This document shows positions 1 through 8,574 of a DNA stretch of 64,000 nt, piece after piece. The notes beneath the pieces are model-generated. The model had not been told where the DNA came from, searched no databases, and was given only the letters and a program-made list of their open reading frames with translations. The position numbers and the translations under genes were made by a program. The stretch covers positions 47,228-111,227 of the forward strand of contig NZ_LSEF01000090.1 in the NCBI RefSeq assembly GCF_001641695.1. The letters run 5' to 3'. This stretch comes from Bradyrhizobium neotropicale. Lineage in GTDB: Bacteria; Pseudomonadota; Alphaproteobacteria; Rhizobiales; Xanthobacteraceae. Each line of letters starts with the position of its first letter. The first letter of the stretch is position 1.

Positions 1-77
1 GCCGATGGCTTGGCGGGCGCAATTTGCCGCGTTACGCGGCGAGTCGGAAGGTCGAACCTCCTGTCGATCGCGGTCCC

Positions 78-233
78 TCAGGTCCGGAAGAACACGAACC
101 AGATGACGGCGAGGATCAGGATCGCCAGCCCGGTCGAGATGGCGAGCAACGCCGCCACGGACGGGCCAGGCTCGCCCTGGCGCGCCTCGGTCGGGGTTTC
201 GATGATCTGATGTTGGTCTCGCGTGGTTGCCAT
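78..233 (-). CDS. Tiny single-pass membrane protein, 51 aa
   Basis: A short reading frame whose C-terminal half is one hydrophobic helix (about residues 27-49, rich in Ala/Leu/Ile and ending in Phe-Phe-Arg-Thr). The N-terminal half is polar, so it is probably a small inner-membrane protein with one pass. I chose the ATG at 233 over the upstream in-frame codon because the extension is Arg/Gly-rich and reads like non-coding sequence. It lies divergently from the Ku gene. No function can be assigned; hydrophobic peptides like this are common as uncharacterised proteins in bradyrhizobia. Confidence 0.6.
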   Translation of the reverse strand: MATTRDQHQIIETPTEARQGEPGPSVAALLAISTGLAILILAVIWFVFFRT

Positions 234-471
234 GGTGACCTCGATCTCTGGCTGGCACGTCCGATTGCCGCGATCTCCTCGCGGCCTCAAGCCCTTGGGG
301 GGCAACGCCCGATCGTAAACGATGTTCCGGGCGGACTGCCCTCGCCCGATGGCAACCAGAGCCGGCGCCCGCGGTTAACGTCGTTGCAAGATTCCGTGGC
401 GCCGCTTGCTATGATTCGCGGAACAGCGATGGTATTCTTGTGGGCTGTCCCTGTTGCGTTTGGAGTAACCC

Positions 472-1434
472 ATGGCCCCCCGAGCCAATTGGAAGGGTTT
501 TTTGCGCCTCTCGCTCGTGACCTGCCCGGTCGCGCTCTATCCCGCCACTTCGGATACCGAGAAGGTCTCGTTCAACCAGATCAACCGCAAGACCGGCCAC
601 CGGATCAAGTATCTCAAGGTCGACGCCGAGACCGGTGACGAGGTGACCTCCGAGGACATCGTCAAGGGCTACAAGGTCGACACCGACACCTATATCGAGG
701 TCACCAAGGACGAGCTCGACGACATCGCGCTCGACTCGACCCACACGATCGAGATTGACGAATTCGTGCCCAAGGCCGACATCGACAACCGCTATCTGAT
801 CCGCCCCTATTATCTCGTGCCGGACGGCAAGGTCGGCCACGACGCCTATGCGGTGATCCGCGAAACCATCCGCAGCATGAACAAGGTCGCGATCGGCCGC
901 GTGGTGCTGACCAACCGCGAGCACATCATCGCACTGGAGCCGCTGGAGAGCGGCCTGATGGGCACGCTGCTGCGCTACCCCTACGAGGTGCGCAGCGAGT
1001 CCGAGTATTTCGACGACATCCAGGACGTGAAGCTCACCAAGGACATGCTCGACCTCGCCAAGCACATCGTCGAGAAGAAGTCCGGCGCATTCGAGCCTGA
1101 GCTGTTCGAGGATCATTACGAGACCGCGCTGATCGACCTCATCAACAAGAAGCGCAGCGGCATGCCGATCACGGCCAAGGCCACGCCGAAAGCGGGCGGC
1201 AATGTCATCAACCTGATGGATGCGTTGAAGAAGAGCCTCGCAAGCGAAAAGGAAGCGCCGCCCGCAGCCAAGGCCGCCAAGGGCAAAAAGCCGAAGAAGC
1301 GCGTCGAAGGCCAGCGCGAGATGCTGCTGCCGATCGCTGGTAAAGGCGGCAAGGAAGCTGCTGCGGCCAAGGAAGCCCCGAAGAAAGCCGAGAAGCCCGT
1401 TCGGACGACCGCGCGGACGAAGAAGGCCGGATAG
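472..1434 (+). CDS. ku: Bacterial Ku protein (non-homologous end joining)
   Basis: A 320-residue Ku homologue. Known role: a homodimer that encircles double-strand DNA ends and recruits the LigD ligase/polymerase for non-homologous end joining in the cytoplasm. The N-terminus (Trp-Lys-Gly-Phe-Leu-Arg-Leu-Ser-Leu-Val) and the following beta-barrel core to about residue 190 are typical of the family. From about residue 250 the tail is Lys/Ala-rich with repeated basic clusters, as in long-tailed Ku proteins, where the tail helps DNA binding and threading. Length is slightly above the usual 260-300 residues because of this tail. No ligD lies in the window; rhizobia often carry several ku copies, so the ligase may be elsewhere. 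Confidence 0.95.
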   Translation: MAPRANWKGFLRLSLVTCPVALYPATSDTEKVSFNQINRKTGHRIKYLKVDAETGDEVTSEDIVKGYKVDTDTYIEVTKDELDDIALDSTHTIEIDEFVPKADIDNRYLIRPYYLVPDGKVGHDAYAVIRETIRSMNKVAIGRVVLTNREHIIALEPLESGLMGTLLRYPYEVRSESEYFDDIQDVKLTKDMLDLAKHIVEKKSGAFEPELFEDHYETALIDLINKKRSGMPITAKATPKAGGNVINLMDALKKSLASEKEAPPAAKAAKGKKPKKRVEGQREMLLPIAGKGGKEAAAAKEAPKKAEKPVRTTARTKKAG

Positions 1435-1493
1435 CAGCAGCAGCCGAGGGGCAAAGCGCGTCGTGATATCTCCTGCGGACGGGCCGGCCTGAC

Positions 1494-1730
1494 ATGCCCT
1501 GGTCGGCGCCGTTCGATGATCCCATTTCCCTGCGAGGCGGGCGCAAGCTGCGGACGCTGCAAGAGGCGGCCGATCACATCATGCAACTTCCCGAGGACGC
1601 GCAGCACGCGAGCCACTGGCAGACCGCGATCGAGACTCTGATCAATGCGGCTGAGACCGGGGGCGGTTGGATGATGTTTGCCCGCATCGCGATGTTGCGG
1701 GCGCTGAACAAGGACGTTCCTCGCAAGTGA
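1494..1730 (+). CDS. Small conserved-looking hypothetical protein, 78 aa
   Basis: A 78-residue soluble protein with no signal peptide or membrane segment. It looks mostly helical, with the pattern Leu-Gln-Glu-Ala-Ala-Asp-His-Ile-Met at residues 22-30 and a hydrophobic C-terminal helix around residues 58-72. Codon use matches its neighbours. It lies 60 bp after ku on the same strand and could be cotranscribed. I recognise the general type as a small uncharacterised protein frequent in Bradyrhizobium genomes but cannot name a function. Confidence 0.6.
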   Translation: MPWSAPFDDPISLRGGRKLRTLQEAADHIMQLPEDAQHASHWQTAIETLINAAETGGGWMMFARIAMLRALNKDVPRK

Positions 1731-2323
1731 GCCCTGCCCGGCCGGCGCCGTTCTGCGGGGGCTGGCCGATATCGTGGCCCCTGGCCGCCCCCTTGAAGAA
1801 CAGCCTCAACAATCCGTTAAGCGGCGCCGTCGTTTTGCGCGCCCGGCTTCACCATCGTGAGGCGCCACGTAGTCCTACGGAAGACAAAATTAACCGTCGG
1901 TTCCCGCCCAGCACAGCAAGGTCGCGCCGTTAATTGTGTCAAGGTTCGCATGCCGTGCAGCAGCAGAACACCAGAAAAAACTACATCGGCATCGTCAATG
2001 ACGGGACCGAGGAAGAACGGGCCGCCGACAGTGCGGCGTGGTCGCAGCCACGTGTGATGAGCTATCTGGTCGACCGCCTCGCAGCGGCGCTGAGACGCCC
2101 CGGCAAGGGCACGCCGGGACACTCGATCACCTCCTGAGACGCCCCGAATCAAATCCACCCGAATTGGGTGACGAAGCCTTAAGCTAATCGATGGCAACAT
2201 GTGCCGGAGCAGGCGGGGACGACCCGAACCTGCTTTTTTCACGCGCGCAAAAAAGTTAATGGATCAATTTACCTTTCCGAAAACGGCGCCAGCGTACGTT
2301 AGACGCACGAATAGGAGTTGACG
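1731..2323. other. Mostly intergenic stretch before the pilin gene
   Basis: Apart from the weak 60-residue reading frame listed separately, I see no gene on either strand. The last 80 bp (about 2240-2320) become AT-richer and should hold the promoter of the pilin gene; a TTAATGGATCAATTT stretch lies at about 2257-2271. No clear terminator hairpin is visible. Confidence 0.5.
1955..2137 (+). CDS. Possible small hypothetical protein, 60 aa
   Basis: A weak candidate. From a GTG at 1955 the frame encodes about 60 residues with a plausible polar/helical composition (Asn-Tyr-Ile-Gly-Ile-Val near residue 9, then an acidic stretch and a helix around residues 33-48). The start is uncertain (a TTG lies 21 bp upstream) and there is no clear ribosome binding site. 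It could be chance reading in high-GC DNA. Confidence 0.3.
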   Translation: MQQQNTRKNYIGIVNDGTEEERAADSAAWSQPRVMSYLVDRLAAALRRPGKGTPGHSITS

Positions 2324-2488
2324 ATGCCTTTGCTCAGGTCCTTTTTTGCCGATGAAAGTGGTGCCACCGCCATCGAGTATTGTCTGATTGCCTGCGGTAT
2401 TGCGCTCGCGATCGTTACGGTCGTGAACGGCACCGGAAGCGCGCTCCTGAACAACAAGTTCAACTCGATCAACTCGGCCACGAAGTAA
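2324..2488 (+). CDS. Flp/Fap-type IVb pilin, 54 aa
   Basis: A very short gene encoding a type IVb pilin precursor. The diagnostic motif is Gly-Ala-Thr-Ala-Ile-Glu-Tyr at residues 13-19, where prepilin peptidase cuts after Gly, followed by a hydrophobic helix (about residues 20-36) and a short polar tail. In Tad systems such pilins polymerise into adhesive surface pili. A good ribosome binding site (AGGAG at 2313-2317) supports the ATG at 2324. No tad/cpa assembly genes lie in the window, so this is an orphan pilin that would need a Tad machine from elsewhere. Two Cys residues in the hydrophobic part are unusual for the family. Confidence 0.9.
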   Translation: MPLLRSFFADESGATAIEYCLIACGIALAIVTVVNGTGSALLNNKFNSINSATK

Positions 2489-2510
2489 CCGTCGTAGCCG
2501 GCACTCCCCA

Positions 2511-2632
2511 CTCTCGTCTTCGCGAGCGCAGCGAGGTAACCCAGAGTCATGCCGCAGAGGGATTCTGGATTGCTTCGCGGAGCCTGTCATCGAGCTGCGC
2601 TTCGCGCGGACCCGTTGGCTCGCAATGACGAA
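2511..2632. repeat. Degenerate intergenic palindrome, GTCATTGCGAG family
   Basis: An imperfect inverted repeat related to two better copies at 19791-19877 and 34658-34737. Shared words are 'gagcgcagcga', 'ctggattgcttcg' and 'ctcgcaatgac'. It lies between the pilin and the micropeptide genes and can fold into a long hairpin. It matches the REP-like palindromes common in bradyrhizobial intergenic DNA. Confidence 0.7.
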
Positions 2633-2828
2633 GCATAGGTAACGGCGCTTCTCTTTCCAGCGCGACCCCGCGACACGGCCCGCGCTCGCGAACCCGTGAA
2701 CAGACTTCGTCAACGGCGCGGAACGAAACAATGGCGCCTCGGATCGAAGCCGCTTTCGAGCGACCACGAAGTCACCGGAAAACATCACCGAGCTACGATG
2801 CGAATCGTTCCGATTGGGAGAGGCAACA

Positions 2829-2921
2829 ATGCGGTCGCATCAGGCTTTCGTCGCTCCGGTAGTCATCCTCAGTTTCTCGCTGCTGAGCATCGCCACCCTG
2901 GTGATGGTCGGGGCTTGGTAA
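2829..2921 (+). CDS. Hydrophobic micropeptide, 30 aa
   Basis: A 30-codon frame preceded by a good purine-rich ribosome binding site (GGGAGAGG ending about 6 bp before the ATG). The product has a short N-terminus with Arg and His, then one continuous hydrophobic helix (residues 7-30, Val/Ile/Leu/Ser) ending in Gly-Ala-Trp. It would be a single-pass membrane micropeptide. It is followed after 18 bp by a second peptide of the same kind. No function is known to me. Confidence 0.5.
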   Translation: MRSHQAFVAPVVILSFSLLSIATLVMVGAW

Positions 2922-2939
2922 TCCTTGGGTCAAACGTCC

Positions 2940-3038
2940 ATGCGTGAAGAATTCACATCGCTCGCTTTTCTGGCCGTGACCGTCGCAGGCGTCGCTCTGC
3001 TCGGGTCAGGCCTGCTCGCACTCGTCTTCGTGGGATAG
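2940..3038 (+). CDS. Hydrophobic micropeptide, 32 aa
   Basis: A second tiny frame directly after the first: Met-Arg-Glu-Glu, then a single hydrophobic helix (about residues 8-31) rich in Ala/Val/Leu/Gly. The charged N-terminus followed by one membrane span is the shape of small membrane proteins that regulate larger partners. The ribosome binding site is weak, so translation may be coupled to the peptide upstream. It precedes the thiamine-pyrophosphate enzyme by 170 bp. Confidence 0.45.
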   Translation: MREEFTSLAFLAVTVAGVALLGSGLLALVFVG

Positions 3039-3210
3039 GCCGCGCGGCGACCTGAAGCCGCGCATTGCGAGCCAGACCATCTGCAGGCTCGCGGCGCATA
3101 GCTGACCTACCGCAGCCCGCCCGCGCCCGCGCTTTACGCTTCTCCAGATTCCTGATCCTCTCTCCTCCAAATCGGCCGGACCAACCGGCCTGCCCAGGGA
3201 GAGAGACGCC

Positions 3211-4845
3211 ATGAAGCTCGGCACTGCGATCGCGGAAATCATGAAGCGCGAGGGCATCGAGATCCTCTGCGGCTATCCCGTCAACCACCTGATTGAGCAC
3301 GCGGCCAAGGCCGAGATCCGCCCCGTGATGGTGCGCCAGGAGCGCGTCGGGATCCACATGGCGGACGCGATCTCCCGCGTCACGTCGGGACGCAGCATCG
3401 GCGCGTTCTGCATGCAGCATGGCCCGGGCGCGGAGAACGCCATGGGCGGCGTCGCGCAGTGCTTTGGCGAGTCCGTACCCGTGCTGGTGCTGCCGATGGG
3501 CTATCAGCGCCGGCTGTCGCATATCGAGCCGAACTTCAACTCCAGCGAGGTGATGAAGGCGTTTGCCAAATCGTCCGAGCCGATCATCCTGGCAGCCGAG
3601 GTCGCCAACATTTTCCGCCGCGCCTTCACCAAGCTGAAGAACGGCCGTGGCGGGCCCGTCATCGTCGAGATTCCCTCCGACATATGGAACGAGGAGGTGC
3701 CGGAGCCGCTCAACTATACGCCGGTGCTGCGCACCCGCTATGGCGCCGATCCTGTTCATGTGAGTGAGGCGGCGGCGCTTCTCGTCAATGCGAAACGGCC
3801 AGTGATCTATGCTGGCCAGGGCGTCCACTATGCGCAGGCCTGGCCGCAGTTGAAGCAGCTGGCCGAACGGCTGGCGATTCCGGTCACGACCAGCCTCGGT
3901 GGGAAGTCGTCGTTTCCCGAAACCCATCCACTCTCGCTCGGGTCCGGCGGCCTCGCGGTGCCGCGCGCTGTGCCCAAATTCTTGGGCGAAGCCGACGTCA
4001 TCTTCGGCATCGGCTGCTCCTTCACCGAGACCAGCTTCGGCATCGCGATGCCGAAGGGCAAGACTGTCATCCATTCGACGCTCGATCCGAACCATCTCAA
4101 CAAGGATGTCGAAGCGAGGGTTGGCCTCGTCGGCGACGCCGGCCTCGTGCTCGATGCGCTGCTGGAGGAGATCGGCAGGACCGTCACATCGGATCGCGAC
4201 GCCTCGGCCGTCGCCGCCGAGATCGCCGCCTCGCACAAGGAGTGGCTTGCGAAGTGGATGCCGAAGCTCACCGGCAACGACGCACCGCTGAGCCCCTATC
4301 GCGTGCTCTGGGACCTCCAGCACACCGTCGACCTCCACAACACCATCATCACGCATGATGCCGGCAGCCCACGCGATCAACTCTCCCCGTTCTGGAAGGC
4401 GGTCGAGCCCCTCTCCTATCTCGGCTGGGGCAAGACGACGCAGCTCGGCTACGGCCTCGGTCTTGCGATGGGCGCCAAGCTGGCAAAGCCCGACAAGCTC
4501 TGCATCAATGTTTGGGGCGATGCCGCGATCGGCTTCACCGGCATGGATTTCGAGACCGCGGTGCGCGAGCGTATTCCGATCATGTCGATCCTGCTCAACA
4601 ATTTCTCGATGGCGATCGAGCTGAAGGTGATGCCGGTCTCGACCGAGAAATACCGCTCGACCGACATTTCCGGCGACTACGCCGCCATGGCGCGCGCCTT
4701 CGGCGGCTATGGCGAGCGGGTGACCAGGCCGGAGGACATCGTTCCCGCGATCAGGCGCGGCATCCAGAAGACGCAGGAGGGCGTGCCGGTGCTGCTGGAG
4801 TTCATCACCAGCAAGGAGACCGAGGTGTCGCGACCGGGCACCTGA
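3211..4845 (+). CDS. Thiamine-pyrophosphate-dependent enzyme, acetolactate-synthase-like
   Basis: A 544-residue cytoplasmic enzyme of the acetolactate synthase/benzoylformate decarboxylase superfamily, which uses thiamine pyrophosphate to form or break bonds next to a carbonyl. The N-terminal pyrimidine-binding domain holds the catalytic Glu44 (Val-Arg-Gln-Glu-Arg). A central Rossmann-like domain follows, and the C-terminal domain has a cofactor motif starting Gly-Asp-Ala-Ala and ending Leu-Asn-Asn about 30 residues later. The second residue pair is GDA rather than GDG, a tolerated variant. No small regulatory subunit gene is adjacent, so a true biosynthetic acetolactate synthase is unlikely. 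A ribosome binding site (GGGAGAGAG) precedes the ATG. The exact substrate is not evident. Confidence 0.85.
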   Translation: MKLGTAIAEIMKREGIEILCGYPVNHLIEHAAKAEIRPVMVRQERVGIHMADAISRVTSGRSIGAFCMQHGPGAENAMGGVAQCFGESVPVLVLPMGYQRRLSHIEPNFNSSEVMKAFAKSSEPIILAAEVANIFRRAFTKLKNGRGGPVIVEIPSDIWNEEVPEPLNYTPVLRTRYGADPVHVSEAAALLVNAKRPVIYAGQGVHYAQAWPQLKQLAERLAIPVTTSLGGKSSFPETHPLSLGSGGLAVPRAVPKFLGEADVIFGIGCSFTETSFGIAMPKGKTVIHSTLDPNHLNKDVEARVGLVGDAGLVLDALLEEIGRTVTSDRDASAVAAEIAASHKEWLAKWMPKLTGNDAPLSPYRVLWDLQHTVDLHNTIITHDAGSPRDQLSPFWKAVEPLSYLGWGKTTQLGYGLGLAMGAKLAKPDKLCINVWGDAAIGFTGMDFETAVRERIPIMSILLNNFSMAIELKVMPVSTEKYRSTDISGDYAAMARAFGGYGERVTRPEDIVPAIRRGIQKTQEGVPVLLEFITSKETEVSRPGT

Positions 4846-4924
4846 GGCTTGCTTGAGGCCCCTTGGCCGCGCGAGCTTTTGGCGCTAAAGGCGCGGTCGT
4901 GGGACCGGCCGCATCGGACGATCA

Positions 4925-7900
4925 ATGACAGCGCTTTCCGAGGACATGGCTGCCGCGCTGAAGCGCAGGATCGACGAGCTCGAGCAGCAGCTCAAGTCCG
5001 GCACGGCCGAGACCGCGCGGCTGGCCGACGAGAAGCGACAAGCTCTCGAACGGCAGGCCGCAACGGCCGACATCCTGAAGGTCATCGCCGCCTCCCCCTC
5101 CGATGCGCGACCGGTGTTCGAGGCGATCGCGTCCAGCTCCAAGCGCCTGCTCGACGGCTTTTCCGCCACCGTGCTCCAGTTCATCGGCGATGAGCTCCAT
5201 TTGGTCGCCTACACACCGACGAGCCCCGAAGCCGACCGAGGATTGAAGGCGTCGTTCCCGCGACGGATCGCGGATTTTCCGACCTTCGAACTGGTTCGCG
5301 GCGGCGAGACGATCCAGTTTCCCGACAGCGAAGCCAACGACGTCCCGCAACTCAACCGGGATCTGGCGCGACTGCGCGGCTTCCGCAGCGTGCTGTTCAC
5401 GCCGCTGATGAACCGGGGCACGCCGGTCGGCATGATCAGCGTCACGGGCGCCCAGCCAGGCGCGTTCGACGCCGAGCACGTGCAACTGCTCCAGACCTTC
5501 GCCGACCAGGCCGTGATCGCGATCGAGAATGCGCGGCTCTTCAACGAGACGCGGCAGGCGTTGGAGCGCCAGACCGCCACTGCCGACATCCTGAAGGTGA
5601 TGGCGGCCTCGCCCGCCGATGTGCAGCCGGTGTTCGACGCCATCGCCGCCAACGCCAACCGCCTGATCGGCGGCTTTTCCACCGCGGTGCTGCGCTATGT
5701 CGACGGCGCCGCGCATCTGGCGGCTTTCACGCCGACCGACCCGGCCGGCGACCGCGTGCTGCAGGCATCGTTTCCGGTGCCCTTCGCAAAATTCCCGGCG
5801 TACCAGCTCGTGGCGAATGGCGCGGCAGCGCAACTGCCCGACACCGAGCTCGAACCGGCCGCGCGGAACATCGCGCGCGCCCGCGGTTATCGCAGCATGC
5901 TGTTTGCTCCGCTGATGAGCGAGGGCCAGGCCATCGGCGTCATCATCGCGACGCGCAAGGCCACCGGCGCATTCAGCGAGCATCATGTCCGCCTGCTGCA
6001 GACTTTCGCCGACCAGGCAGCGATCGCGATCAAGAACGTCGCGCTGTTCAACGCGACGCGAGAGGCGCTGGAGCGCCAGACCGCGACCGCCGACATCCTC
6101 AAGGTGATTGCAGCCTCGCCATCGGATGTCACGCCGGTGTTCCAGGCCATCTCCGACAGTGCCAAGGCGCTGATCGGGGGACATTCCTCCGCCGTCACCC
6201 GCGTCATCGACGGCATGCTGCACCTGGCCGCCTTCACCACCGACAATGACGGCGGCAACGAGGATCTGCTCCGCTCGTTCCCGGCACCGCTGTCCGCGTC
6301 CGGCATTCATAGCCGCGTCGCGACGAGCGGACAGTTCGCCTTCCGCACCGACATGCAGAGCGAGCCCGACCTCACCGTCGCGATGCGGGAGCTGGCGCGC
6401 ACAAGAGGCTATCGCAGCATTCTGGTGGTTCCGATGCTGCGCGATGGCGTTGCGATCGGCACCATCGGCGTGACGCGACCCGAGGCCGGTCACTTCCCGG
6501 ACAAGGCGATCAATCTGCTCAAGACCTTCGCCGACCAGGCCGTGATCGCGATCGAGAACACGCGGCTGTTCAACGAGGTGCAGGCGCGAACGCACGAGCT
6601 TACCGAGTCACTGGAGCAGCAGACCGCGACATCGGAGGTGCTCGGCGTCATCAGTCGATCGGCCGGCGATCTCGCGCCGGTATTCGAGGCGATGCTCAGC
6701 AAGGCAATGCAGCTCTGCGGCGCCAGTTTCGGCGTGCTCAATACCTACGATGGCACGCAGTTCAACTCGGCCGCCACTTACGGCCTGCCCCCTGCCTATG
6801 ATGAATTCCGGCGCAAGGCGCCCCTCAACTATGGTCCGGCCACCGCGCCCGCGCGCCTTTTGAAGGGCGAACCGTTCGTCGAAATTGCCGACCTGCTGGA
6901 GTCGGACGCCTATCGCAGCGGAGAGCCGAACCGTCGGGCGCTGGTCGATCTCGGCGGCGCACGCTGCCTGCTTGCGGTGCCGCTGCTCCAGGACGAGCGC
7001 GTGGTCGGCAACGTCATGATTTTCAGGCAGGAGAACCGGCGCTTCTCGGAGAAGCAGATCACCTTGCTGAACCAGTTCGCGGCGCAAGCCGTGATCGCCA
7101 TCGAGAACGCGCGGCTGCTCAGCGAACTGCGTCAGCGCACCGAGAATCTGACCGAGGCGCTGCAACAACAGACGGCGACTGCCGACGTGCTCAAGGTTAT
7201 CAGCCGCTCGGCGTTCGACTTGCAGGCCGTGCTCGATACGCTGGTCGAATCGGCGGCGCGACTATGCGAAGCCGAGATGGCGGCGATTACCCGCAAGACC
7301 GGCAATGCCTATTTCCGGGCGGGCTCCTACGGCTTCCCAACCGAATTCGTCGAGTTTGTAAGAACTCTCCCGGTCCGTCCAGACAAGCGCACCATCACGG
7401 GCCGGACTTTGCTCGGCGACAAGGTGGTCCATGTCACCGATGTGCTCGAAGATCCCGATTACTTCTTTGAAGGCCAGGAATTGAGCGGCAATCCGCGTAG
7501 CTTCCTCGGTGTACCCTTACTGCGCGAAGGCAGCACGGTTGGCGCCATTGTCCTCGCACGTCGCGCAGTCCGGCCGTTCAGCGAAAAGCAGATCGAACTC
7601 GTTACCAGCTTCGCCGACCAAGCCGTCATCGCGATCGAGAATGTGCGCCTCTTCGACGAAGTGCAGGCCCGGACCAAAGAGCTTGCAAAGTCCCTCGACG
7701 ATCTGCGCGCCGCGCAGGATCGCCTGATCCAGACCGAGAAGCTCGCATCGCTCGGCCAGCTCACCGCCGGCATCGCGCATGAGATCAAGAACCCGCTCAA
7801 CTTCATCAACAATTTCGCCGCGCTCTCTGCCGAGCTCGCCGATGAGGTGAACCAGGTGCTCGCGGCCGTCACGACGGTCACGGGGGACGTTCGCGCCGAC

Positions 7901-8533
7901 ATCGACGAGCTGACCGGCCTCCTGAAGGACAACCTGCAGAAAGTGGTACAGCACGGCAAGCGCGCCGATTCCATCGTCAAGAACATGCTGCTGCATTCCC
8001 GCGGGGGCAGCGGCGAGCACGGGCCGGCCGACATCAACGCGCTGGTCGAGGAGAGCCTCAACCTCGCCTATCACGGCGCACGCGCGGAGAAGCCGCAATT
8101 CGATGTCACGCTGCAGCGCGATCTCGATCCCGAGGCCGGAACGGCCGAGATGTTTCCGCAGGAAATCGCCCGCGTGCTGCTCAACCTGATCTCGAACGGC
8201 TTCTATGCGGTGACGAAGCGCGGCAGCGAGGCCGGCGGGGGTTTCGAACCCACGCTCAGTGCCTCGACCCGCGACCGCGGCAGCCATGTCGAGATCCGCA
8301 TCCGCGACAACGGCATCGGCATCCCACCTGAGGTGAAGGAGAAGATGTTCAATCCCTTCTTCACGACCAAGCCGGCCGGCGAAGGCACGGGGCTTGGCCT
8401 TTCCATCAGCCACGACATCATCGTCAAGCAGCACGGCGGCACGCTCGATATCGAGACCGAGCCCGGCGAGTTCACCGAGTTCACGATCCGGTTGCCGCGA
8501 AAGAGCATTTTTTCGGACAAGGACAGAGGATAG
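4925..8533 (+). CDS. Sensor histidine kinase with five GAF domains
   Basis: A 1202-residue kinase without membrane segments, so a cytoplasmic sensor. Five consecutive GAF units begin at about residues 40, 212, 380, 561 and 744. Each opens with a version of Leu-Glu-Arg-Gln-Thr-Ala-Thr-Ala-Asp-Ile-Leu-Lys-Val and closes with Phe-Ala-Asp-Gln-Ala-Val-Ile-Ala-Ile-Glu-Asn. A coiled linker leads to the dimerisation/phosphoacceptor domain with His952 (His-Glu-Ile-Lys-Asn-Pro). The ATPase domain follows, with an N box (Asn-Leu-Ile-Ser-Asn-Gly), Asp-Asn-Gly-Ile-Gly-Ile and Gly-Thr-Gly-Leu-Gly-Leu. No response regulator is adjacent. GAF domains often bind small ligands; none can be inferred here. Confidence 0.93.
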   Translation: MTALSEDMAAALKRRIDELEQQLKSGTAETARLADEKRQALERQAATADILKVIAASPSDARPVFEAIASSSKRLLDGFSATVLQFIGDELHLVAYTPTSPEADRGLKASFPRRIADFPTFELVRGGETIQFPDSEANDVPQLNRDLARLRGFRSVLFTPLMNRGTPVGMISVTGAQPGAFDAEHVQLLQTFADQAVIAIENARLFNETRQALERQTATADILKVMAASPADVQPVFDAIAANANRLIGGFSTAVLRYVDGAAHLAAFTPTDPAGDRVLQASFPVPFAKFPAYQLVANGAAAQLPDTELEPAARNIARARGYRSMLFAPLMSEGQAIGVIIATRKATGAFSEHHVRLLQTFADQAAIAIKNVALFNATREALERQTATADILKVIAASPSDVTPVFQAISDSAKALIGGHSSAVTRVIDGMLHLAAFTTDNDGGNEDLLRSFPAPLSASGIHSRVATSGQFAFRTDMQSEPDLTVAMRELARTRGYRSILVVPMLRDGVAIGTIGVTRPEAGHFPDKAINLLKTFADQAVIAIENTRLFNEVQARTHELTESLEQQTATSEVLGVISRSAGDLAPVFEAMLSKAMQLCGASFGVLNTYDGTQFNSAATYGLPPAYDEFRRKAPLNYGPATAPARLLKGEPFVEIADLLESDAYRSGEPNRRALVDLGGARCLLAVPLLQDERVVGNVMIFRQENRRFSEKQITLLNQFAAQAVIAIENARLLSELRQRTENLTEALQQQTATADVLKVISRSAFDLQAVLDTLVESAARLCEAEMAAITRKTGNAYFRAGSYGFPTEFVEFVRTLPVRPDKRTITGRTLLGDKVVHVTDVLEDPDYFFEGQELSGNPRSFLGVPLLREGSTVGAIVLARRAVRPFSEKQIELVTSFADQAVIAIENVRLFDEVQARTKELAKSLDDLRAAQDRLIQTEKLASLGQLTAGIAHEIKNPLNFINNFAALSAELADEVNQVLAAVTTVTGDVRADIDELTGLLKDNLQKVVQHGKRADSIVKNMLLHSRGGSGEHGPADINALVEESLNLAYHGARAEKPQFDVTLQRDLDPEAGTAEMFPQEIARVLLNLISNGFYAVTKRGSEAGGGFEPTLSASTRDRGSHVEIRIRDNGIGIPPEVKEKMFNPFFTTKPAGEGTGLGLSISHDIIVKQHGGTLDIETEPGEFTEFTIRLPRKSIFSDKDRG

Positions 8534-8574
8534 CCGTATCGTCGGGTCTGCGGGTTGAGGAAGATCGTCGCTCG

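Noticed and set aside
2505..2640. Repeated palindromes considered as CRISPR or mobile element ends
   Set aside because: They are dispersed single hairpins without regular spacing, spacers or transposase; they fit REP-like intergenic repeats.
4922..6595. Long minus-strand frame of over 550 codons opposite the GAF kinase
   Set aside because: It is the mirror of the repeated GAF units; the product is rich in His, Arg, Gly and Asp with no motif, while the plus strand encodes clear domains.
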